Source of the DNA: Lunularia cruciata
Taxonomy: Eukaryota > Streptophyta > Marchantiopsida > Lunulariales > Lunulariaceae
DNA: 64,000 nucleotides
Reading direction: 5' to 3'
NCBI GenBank assembly: GCA_948567375.1
Contig: OX419761.1
Span: 42,658,501-42,722,500, forward strand
Both the position numbers and the translations under genes were made by a program. The notes beneath the pieces are model-generated. The model was not told the DNA's origin. It did not search any database and saw only the letters and a list, made by a program, of their open reading frames with translations. Every line of letters starts with the position of its first letter. Position 1 is the first letter of the stretch. Shown here piece after piece: positions 58,201 to 64,000 of this stretch.

Positions 58201-60047
58201 GGGGTATCTGAATGTGAAGTGTTGGTGGTGTTAGTCACAGGAACAGTGACTCTATGGTTTGATGGCCCAATCCTCAAGTACCCTTTGTGCCATCGATCAG
58301 TTGTGCGTGCTGCTCTCAACCATGGCCTCCCAAGAAGTAAGTCATAGCTTGAATCCTTCAAGACTTGGAAAGTCATGAGATTTTGAACTCCCATAACTGA
58401 AACTACCACCTTATCCATCACCCCTACTGGTCGAACTTGTTGCTTGTTTGCCATGCTCACCACAAATGTTGAAGGTCTTGAGGGTATCATACCCAACTTC
58501 TTCATCAACCTTTCTGACATGGCATTCACTGCTGATCCTCCATCAACCAATGCATCCTTGATGTTGTGACCATTCACTCTCACATCAATCTTGGAGGCAT
58601 ATTCACAAGCCTCCCATGGTGCTGGCTTGGCATCCACCACCCCCATTGATACTGGAACTTTTGCCTTCTTCTTCTTTTTGCTCCTTGTAGAACTCAAACC
58701 ACCTCTAAGCTCCTTTCTCAAGGTAGGGTTCAAAGCAATTAATTGGCCCACTGTGATGTTAGCCTTGTGACTACCAACATCCTCCAACACATTGTAGTTC
58801 CATTGTTGCTTTGAGATCAAGAAGTCCTCCATCCCCAACTTCTTCCTTGGAGTCTTTGTTGTTGATGGTGTTGAGGTGCGAGTGCTCCTAGCAGACATAG
58901 GAGTATCCTTGCTTGAAGTAAATCCTTGAGAAGAGTGAACATCCTCTGCAAAACGAGCTCTCTTCTTCTCTTGTGCCAAAAGCTCCAAATTAAGACCCTT
59001 GGAGTTTGAGCACTCTCCCTTCTCATACTTGCTCTCAACCACATCTATGGATGCTATCCCCTTACCTTTGTTGGGATTAGGAGCCACTTGGGTTTCACTA
59101 CCTCCCTCTTTCCCTCTATTGGCTCCCTCATAACCCCTTCCTCCATGGTAAGTGGAATTTGGGCAATTCCTTTGGATATGGCCTCTTCCTCCACAACCAA
59201 AACAATTTCTATCATTGAAATTGTTGGCTGGTTGGCCTCCTCTATATGGATAGTTTCCATAACTCCTAGGTCCTCTCCCTACATTCTGATCCACCTCTCT
59301 CTTCTCCCATAGTTGCACCACATTGATCTTGAGATCCGCAAGTTGTTCTGTGATGGTTTGGAGTGGATCTTTTGGTGGAGGTGCAAGAATTGGAGCAACT
59401 ACTACTTGTGGTGCAACCCTGGTCACCAAAGTATCAGAAGTTCCACCATACTTGTAGCCTTGAGGAGGATGCACAACCTCCTTCACCACCAAATCACTCT
59501 CATCCCCTTCCAAACTCTCCTCCATACGAATTGCGATCTTGATAGCTTCAACCTTGGAAGAAGGTTTCTCATATCTCACCTTGCTTCTAATTTGTGGTCT
59601 CAATCCTCCCACAAAATTCTTGGTGAGCATGGCCCCTATGCCAATCATTATAGTCTCCACATCATCCCCACCCTTCCTCAACACTATGCGAAATCTGGAC
59701 TCCAACTTTTCCACTCTTTCCACATAGACCCTCACTTTCTCTCCATCTCCTTGCTTGAGAAATGTAACCTCACTCATCAATCTCTCATAACTCTCATCAG
59801 GAAGAAATTTCTCAATGAGTGCTGAAGTCAAAGTCTCCCAAGACTCCTCTTCCCCCTCTCTCCTCTCTCTCTTTTGGTATTCTGACTCATACCATGTAAG
59901 TGCTGCATCCTCAAAGAAATCTGGTAATACTGAGGCCCACTCATTCTTCCTCCTCTCATTGTTTCCTATGCAAGCTCTCTTGAAGTCTCTCACAAAGGCC
60001 TCCACATCTTCTCCATCCTTGCCAAAGAAAACCGGAAGTTTCCCCAT
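55221..60047 (-). CDS. Gag-Pol polyprotein of family A Ty3/gypsy element, 1608 aa, intact
   Basis: One frame from ATG at 60047 to the stop at 55221. Domains by residue: gag capsid about 10-230; CCHC knuckle C282, C285, H290, C295; protease site VDGGSAVNA at 501-509 (D-G-G-S where most families have D-S/T-G); an acidic linker 615-655; RT about 745-940 with FGDGYSGYNQI and the catalytic FIDDFCVYG (D893, D894); RNase H with D1042, E1084 and D1109; integrase zinc residues (H1252/H1260 and C1288, C1291, C1294); integrase catalytic D1322, D1382 and E1418 with the standard 35-residue spacing. It ends 34 bp from the polypurine tract with no chromodomain. All catalytic residues are present. Gag and Pol share one frame, so their ratio must be set by processing or other means. 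The clade is uncertain, probably a non-chromoviral plant lineage. Confidence 0.95.
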   Translation of the reverse strand: MGKLPVFFGKDGEDVEAFVRDFKRACIGNNERRKNEWASVLPDFFEDAALTWYESEYQKRERREGEEESWETLTSALIEKFLPDESYERLMSEVTFLKQGDGEKVRVYVERVEKLESRFRIVLRKGGDDVETIMIGIGAMLTKNFVGGLRPQIRSKVRYEKPSSKVEAIKIAIRMEESLEGDESDLVVKEVVHPPQGYKYGGTSDTLVTRVAPQVVVAPILAPPPKDPLQTITEQLADLKINVVQLWEKREVDQNVGRGPRSYGNYPYRGGQPANNFNDRNCFGCGGRGHIQRNCPNSTYHGGRGYEGANRGKEGGSETQVAPNPNKGKGIASIDVVESKYEKGECSNSKGLNLELLAQEKKRARFAEDVHSSQGFTSSKDTPMSARSTRTSTPSTTKTPRKKLGMEDFLISKQQWNYNVLEDVGSHKANITVGQLIALNPTLRKELRGGLSSTRSKKKKKAKVPVSMGVVDAKPAPWEACEYASKIDVRVNGHNIKDALVDGGSAVNAMSERLMKKLGMIPSRPSTFVVSMANKQQVRPVGVMDKVVVSVMGVQNLMTFQVLKDSSYDLLLGRPWLRAARTTDRWHKGYLRIGPSNHRVTVPVTNTTNTSHSDTPSSNYWESDSEEGASGVDTSMEEETSTEEDESESDSDVYPLCAMDFAPKPEVLKDPDKSPLTLEEVERRLSTLKYGPNVTKEEKVRFEEIFRKFIHVFAFSYKDLKEVTLEEHKIDVESHARPIRQKQRRISPPISLVVKEEIDKLKEAGFIFEVENSEWVSPIVIVKKKNGKLRVCVDYKKLNAVTKKDYYPLPFIDEILEEVAGHERYSFGDGYSGYNQIKIAPEHQQLTTFTTPWGTYAFKVMPFGLCNAPATFQRFMNKVFEPFIGKFVRDFIDDFCVYGSKEEHFEHLIKVLQRLDEANASLNPEKCIFGCEEGLLLGHIISKDGIAVDPEKVRKISDLPFPSSLTKLRQFLGMVGYYRRFIFSFSNKAYALTIYMKKGVDYMVILEDKEALKAFEELKQSLVVAPILAKLDWSKPFILYTDASNVAIGCTLSQLDQDGHDHPIAYASRQMVSAEKNYSVTEREGLAVIFGLKKFRHYLIGGKATIVTDHKALKYIFNKPNVEGRLARWMILLSEYDYTIEDRPGKKHANADLLSRAYDHDGDEPVDDSFPDEELMTISVTQEIPMEYKEIVDFVTRGNYPEGMHARERKALAARSRPYTMVEDILFHQGADGLLRRAVGKEESILLIKEFHEGLVCGGHFAGKVTAFKILDAGYHWRGIFKDCLDYCKTCHVCQAFARKSTSTPPLRSIPLLGPFEKWGIDFVGPLNRTPRNNRYIVVVTDYLTKWVEARPLRDKNEDEVGRFLYERIITRFGCPLELVSDRGGEFTGSITTAMLRHFSITHRVTTSYKPNSNGLAERTNQTLCMMLAKDAEMEGAKHHWDKRIHAVLWEYRTTMKTSTGYSPFQLVYGIESTLPIHFDLPTFQSIHRRLKKAQGSDAGKSRKDQLMELEEARAVAMVRVEQAQRKQKESYDKRQGKKKVEPFKEGDWVMLFDSIQFKRVQKKFLPKYFGPFIVEKVWGNYTYDLKELGGRHFDRINHDKLKMYHRR

Positions 60048-60281
60048 CTTAACCCCTCACTATCTTTCTTTTCTCTCAATTTTTTTTTTCTCTTTCTTTT
60101 CTCTCACTCTATTACTAATAGAGTATATACATGACTAACACCATCTGAGAATAATCCACTCTAGGGAACACAAAAGGTTCAGGTTGCTCCAAGATTTCTA
60201 TAGCAACATCAAATCCTAGAGTGCATATTAATCTAACTCTCATGGATAGTTTATCCATAAGTTGAAAAATTATCTCCATCA

Positions 60282-60779
60282 CTAATCTTGAGAACTAGCT
60301 GATGAAGGTGGTAGTATTTCTGTAGCTGTACTAAGACTCTCTCCAAGATCCTTCACCAACGTTTCCAAAAGTGCTTTTACTCCACTACACTCATGTCCTT
60401 TTGGAAGTCCTTCAACTCCACAAACCTCACACAACTCCTTGGTCTTAGATCTTCTCCCTCCCAATCTTGGTGAAGAAGGTCCAACATGCAAACCCAAGTC
60501 AAGTAAGCCTCTCCTTTCCCTCAATCTCTTGCTCTCAAAGGTCAATGGACATGAACTTGCCTTATGTCCCTTCTCTCCACATAGAAAGCACTTAGACTCA
60601 CTCTTTCCTCCAAGTGGTGTGGGTTTTTGGATCCTCTCAACACTCTCTTCAAATTCTATTGTAAACTCTCTTTTCCTCAAATCCACCCCTACAATCACCT
60701 CAAACCCTTGGGGAACCTTGCATAATCTCAATTTCCACTCTTGATGACCCTCCATGTTCCCCAAGATGAATCTAAACAC
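60282..60779 (-). CDS. Extra leader frame of A-inner with zinc knuckles, 165 aa
   Basis: An open frame upstream of gag-pol on the same strand, 234 bp before its ATG and in another frame. It contains a full CCHC knuckle (CFLCGEKGHKASSC: C64, C67, H72, C77) and a second Cys/His group (CEVCGVEGLPKGHEC: C117, C120, H129, C131). The part before the knuckle (FEVIVGVDLRKREFTIEFEE) faintly recalls the segment that precedes the knuckle in plant DUF4283/zf-CCHC proteins. A3 keeps the second group. Function unknown; nucleic-acid binding is likely. Tat-lineage Ogre elements are known to carry an extra frame before gag, so this may be comparable, but similarity is not shown. The true start may be upstream, through splicing. 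Confidence 0.55.
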   Translation of the reverse strand: MFRFILGNMEGHQEWKLRLCKVPQGFEVIVGVDLRKREFTIEFEESVERIQKPTPLGGKSESKCFLCGEKGHKASSCPLTFESKRLRERRGLLDLGLHVGPSSPRLGGRRSKTKELCEVCGVEGLPKGHECSGVKALLETLVKDLGESLSTATEILPPSSASSQD

Positions 60780-61137
60780 TCAAACATGCTTTTTGTTGAC
60801 CTCAAACTTCTCATGCATGAGATCTCCACTCTGCAGAATTGACCCTTCCTCACAATGTCACTCAAATCTCCCAACCAATGTGTCACAATCCTCTGAAATT
60901 TTCCACACTTGATCACAACTCCAGGGCGTCCCTCCCTGCAAAATTTCAGATCTTTTCATCGAGCCATTTGGCCTAGACACCTTTCTATTCAGCACCCATA
61001 TTTCAGATTTGGTCTGAAAACCACCCCCCTCACTTCAAAAACTCATAACACCCTGCGCAAAAACGATCTCTCTCTAATTTTTGTGGCAGCAGGTAGGATA
61101 CAATGCATTGAATTTTCTTGAAAATTTTCAAGACAAT

Positions 61138-61575
61138 TCACCAAAAATTGAAGAAATGGCAGACTCTGTACAATTTTCCAAAGAGCATGCAGTTGCGGGA
61201 GCACTTTACCCTATCAACTTTCAAAAATTCTAGCCCAGTGCGCATAAAAGCTCTCTCAATAATTTCAAGTGTGCTAACTGAAAGATAACCCAAGCTATCA
61301 TGTGTAGAAATCTCAAGTCCAGATCTCAAACTTGAGATTTTGCCCAAAATCACCTTAATCCCCCAAAATCTGCAATCCACCTCACACAATCTCTCCAATT
61401 CCTCTCATGTGTACAAGATGTACAAAATCACCTCAAAGACATCATAATGAACTACAGGGTATACAAATGGATCTTGGTTCTCTAACATAAGTTCAGCCCT
61501 CTCCTCTCCTAATGTTCTCTCCAAGTGAGCTCTCATAGCCTCCTTCTGCCTAATGTAGAATTGGACGCGGAACAT
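61138..61575 (-). pseudogene. First leader frame of A-inner, broken by one stop
   Basis: Starts at ATG 61575-61573, about 20 bp after the primer-binding site (MFRVQFYIRQKEAMRAHLER), and runs to ILYILYT. A TGA at about 61405 replaces the TGG found in A3 (TWEDLERL). The same frame then continues MERLCEVDCRFWGIKVILGK to about 61138. So it is a frame of about 146 codons with one G-to-A nonsense change. No known domain is recognised. Its presence in A3 at the same place supports that it once coded for protein. Confidence 0.5.
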
Positions 61576-61595
61576 TATCTTGCCTTCTAGAGAGG

Positions 61596-61612
61596 TCCCG
61601 GCAACGGAACCA
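61596..61612 (-). other. A-inner primer-binding site
   Basis: The minus strand reads TGGTTCCGTTGCCGGGA four bases inside the 5' LTR. It is close to, but not the same as, the complement of a plant tRNA-Asp 3' end (TGGCGCCGTCGCCGGGGA, from memory). A3 has one further change. Confidence 0.65.
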
Positions 61613-61616
61613 AAAA

Positions 61617-62296
61617 TGTGAGCCGGCCTGTCTCTCACTCAAGATGAACCTCTGATGGCTATTATGGTAGCGCACCATGGACTAAGAAGGCAAGGAACCC
61701 CAACTCCATCATACTCCTCCAAGGCTAACACTCCAAGACTCAAGACATTGCTCACTAGAGAACTCAATGAGAGAGAGATAGTTGCAAATGAAAGGATGAT
61801 GAGTACCTCCTCACTCCTTGTTTATATACTTGTGAAATAGTTACGTACCAAAGTTACTAATTACCGTAGTAACTCAAGTTACTAGACTAAAAGTCAAGTA
61901 AAGTCAAAAAGTAGAAAGGAATATCCATTCACATGGGCATATTCCCCTTATCTTGACCCAACCACTAAAGCAAGGATTCCTTCACATGGGCTATCCTTGG
62001 ACTAAAGAAGAATCCAAAACAAAAAGACTTGCGGGCCCAAGAGTTCTCAACTCTTTCCCCAAAGCCAAACACCTAGGAATAAATACCAAGTCAACACACT
62101 AAAATCCAAAATAGTGGTGCTCATCTTTTCTACTTCCTCTAAAGTAAGGTCCCATCTATCTTAGCTATGACTAACTTTAGCTAACCATGACTAATATAGA
62201 ACCATCCTTTATCTCTATATAAATAATATCTCTTAAGTACTTGTAATACCAAGCTAAATATCACAATACCACACACATGCACAAATGGGTATTACA
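61617..62296 (-). repeat. A-inner 5' LTR
   Basis: 680 bp. It drives the element from right to left. Pairs with 54494-55172. Confidence 0.95.
62213..62225 (-). promoter_or_regulatory. Possible TATA box of A-inner
   Basis: TATTTATATAGAG on the minus strand in the upstream third of the 5' LTR, conserved in all family A LTRs of the window. The start site is not known. Confidence 0.4.
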
Positions 62297-62404
62297 GACT
62301 AATGTAGAACCATCCTTTATCGTTATATAAATAATATCTTTTAAGTACTTGTAATACCAAGCTAAATATCACAGTACCACACACATGCACAAATGGGTGT
62401 TACA

Positions 62405-64000
62405 TTTACCCCCGGACTAAGTTTTCACTTTGTCCTCAAAGTGAAGGTCTCTCTACTTTCTATGATACATCTTCAACTTATCATGGTTAATCCTATCAAA
62501 GTGTCTTCCTCCCAACTCCTTAAGATCATATGTGTAATTGCCCCACACCTTCTCCACTATGAAAGGTCCAAAGTATTTAGGCAACAACGTCTTTTGTACT
62601 CTCTTGAATTGAATAGAATCAAACAACATTACCCAATTTCCTTCTTTGAAAGGCTCCACCTTCTTCTTGCCTTGCCTCTTATCATAGATCTCCTTTTTTT
62701 TCCTTTGGGCTTGCTCCTCTAAAACCATAGCAACTACTCTTGCCTCTTCCAACTCCATGAGTTGTTCCTTCCTTGACTTCTCTACATCACCTCCTTGTGC
62801 TTTCTTCAATCTCCTTTGAATGCTTTGGAAGGTAGGAAGATCAAAGTGAATAGGTAAGGTATACTTGATACCATATACCAATTGAAATGGAGAATACCCG
62901 GTGGAAGTCTTCATGGTTGTCCTATACTTCCACAAAACTGCATGAATCCTCTTGTCTCAATGATGTTTAGCCCCTTATGTTTCTGCATCTTTGGCCAACA
63001 TCATGCACAAGGTCTGATTGGTTCTCTCTGCCAAGCCATTGGAATTTGGCTTATAGGATGTAGTTACTCTATGTGTGATAGAGAAATGTCGTAGCATGGC
63101 TGTAGTGATGCTTCTTGTAAACTCTCCTCCACTATCAGAAACCAACTCCAAAGGGCATCCAAACCTAGTGATAATGCGTTCATAAAGAAATCTACTCACT
63201 TCATCTTTATTCTTGTCCCTCCATGGCCTAGCCTCAACCCACTTAGTAAGGTAATCAGTAACTACCACAATGTACGGATTGTTCCTTGGGGTTCTTTTGA
63301 GAGGACCTACAAAATCAATTCTCTACTTCTCAAAAGGTCCTAGCAATGGAATCAATCTAAGTGGTAGGGTGGAAGTAGACTTTCTAGCAAAAGCTTGACA
63401 AACATGACAAGTTTTGCAATAATCAAGACAATCCTTGAAAATCCCTCTCCAATGGTAACTTGCATCTAGAATCTTGAAATCAATCACATTTCATGCAAAG
63501 TGTCCTCCACACACTTAACCTTCATGAAACTCATTTATGAGTAGGATAGACTCTTCCTTACCCACTGCTCTTTGAAGTAGACCATCTGCTCCTTGGTGAA
63601 AAAGAATATCCTCCACCATTGTGTAAGGTTTAGATCTTGCTGTAAGGGCCTTCCTCTCCCTAGCATGCATCCCTTCTGGATAGTTACCTCTTGTCACAAA
63701 ATCCACAATCTCCTTGTACTCCATTGGAACCTCTTGAGTGATTGAGATTGTTAAGAGCTCCTCATCCGGGAAGGAATCATCTACTGGCTCATCTCCATCA
63801 TGATCATAGGCCCTAGATAACAAATCAGCATTTGCATGTTTCTTTCTTGGCATATCCTCAATGGTGTAGTCATACTCAGACAAGAGTATCACCCACCTTG
63901 CTAGTCTCCCTTCAACATTAGGCTTGTCAAAGATGTACTTCAAAGCCTTGTGATCCGTGACAATGGTGGCTTTCCCTCCAATCAAGTAGTGTCTAAACTT
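62405..64000 (-). pseudogene. A-outer pol 3' part: RNase H and integrase (broken)
   Basis: Three minus-strand pieces match A-inner residues about 1100-1608. 63985-63515 is RNase H to the integrase zinc region (ATIVTDHKALKYIF, NADLLSRAYDHDGDE). 63268-62975 is the integrase core (YLTKWVEARPW, ELVSDSGGEFTRS, SNGLAERTNQTL). 62935-62453 is the integrase C-terminal part (FLDSIQF-like to NHDKLKMYHRK). Frameshifts and stops lie between them (for example a stop near 63512). The catalytic D, D and E residues that can be seen are kept. Confidence 0.82.

Larger units (their letters stand above)
54494..62296 (-). mobile_element. A-inner: young, apparently complete Ty3/gypsy element of family A
   Basis: 7.8 kb with LTRs 54494-55172 and 61617-62296, which by eye differ by about four substitutions (all transitions) and one 1-bp indel. 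Primer-binding site at 61596-61612, polypurine tract at 55173-55190, and one uninterrupted gag-pol frame. It sits in the LTR of A-outer; gact (54490-54493 and 62297-62300) is the 4-bp target duplication, proved by joining the A-outer LTR. No chromodomain is present, so it is not a chromovirus. It could be self-sufficient for transposition. Confidence 0.93.
53907..64000 (-). mobile_element. A-outer: decayed family A element running out of the window
   Basis: Its 3' LTR is 53907-54493 plus 62301-62404, split by A-inner. Internal minus-strand sequence follows from 62405 (polypurine tract ccgggggtaaa) through the integrase end, integrase core and RNase H and leaves the window within pol. Left flank gatc. 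The LTR keeps a 13-bp stretch (actagcatgtgat) that A-inner LTRs lack. Confidence 0.85.

Noticed and set aside
55161-59825. Several plus-strand frames of 70-170 codons opposite the 1608-codon frame
   Set aside because: They mirror conserved coding sequence and recur opposite the homologous copies. They have no motif, although antisense frames exist in some Tat elements.

Overview
The window is nuclear DNA of a land plant. It has GT-AG introns, one plant receptor-like kinase gene, and dense nested LTR retrotransposons (Ty3/gypsy, chromovirus and Ty1/copia types). A methyltransferase with the canonical (non-permuted) DNMT3 motif order inside a retroelement, and the kinase architecture, lean towards a seed-free plant, perhaps a bryophyte. 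The species cannot be read from the sequence.

Layout. (1) 0.8-10.3 kb: a decayed minus-strand Ty3/gypsy copy, family B (B1). Its LTR is split by a solo family A LTR (A1), which is itself split by C1, a 3.7-kb TG...CA element with one long broken reading frame. (2) 10.3-20.6 kb: further C-family DNA (C2 and a weak remnant C3). C3 hosts E1, a complete but decayed chromovirus (13252-19576, minus), which carries a family B LTR fragment. (3) 20.6-25.6 kb: AT-rich DNA with no recognised gene, grading into the kinase promoter region. (4) 25.6-30.5 kb: the only host gene seen, a malectin-like receptor kinase of nine visible exons with a 200-N assembly gap. (5) 32.7-64 kb: a deep nest inside a Ty1/copia remnant. 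The copia was hit by a 635-bp insertion (duplication ACCAC), by chromovirus E2 (34328-47109, duplication ACCTT, exactly in the integrase TPxQN motif) and by B3 (from 47138). E2 holds the minisatellite element F in its 3' LTR and an A2/B2 mosaic in its body. B3 holds A3 and A-outer. The LTR of A-outer holds A-inner, a young, apparently intact family A element whose gag-pol frame is 1608 codons.

Main discovery. Family B carries a C5-cytosine DNA methyltransferase domain of DNMT3 type between its aspartic protease and its reverse transcriptase. Two copies show it (about 1.0-2.0 kb and 41.2-42.2 kb, both minus strand). Both are dead, and the stop codons that can be compared between the copies are C-to-T changes at CAG and CGA, as expected from deamination of methylated cytosine. 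From memory, methyltransferase capture by retrotransposons has been reported in dinoflagellates and charophyte algae. Here it sits in what looks like a land plant.

Family A has two extra small reading frames, one with zinc knuckles, between its 5' LTR and gag-pol. No tRNA, rRNA or CRISPR array was seen. All domain calls come from reading motifs by eye; no database search was run.
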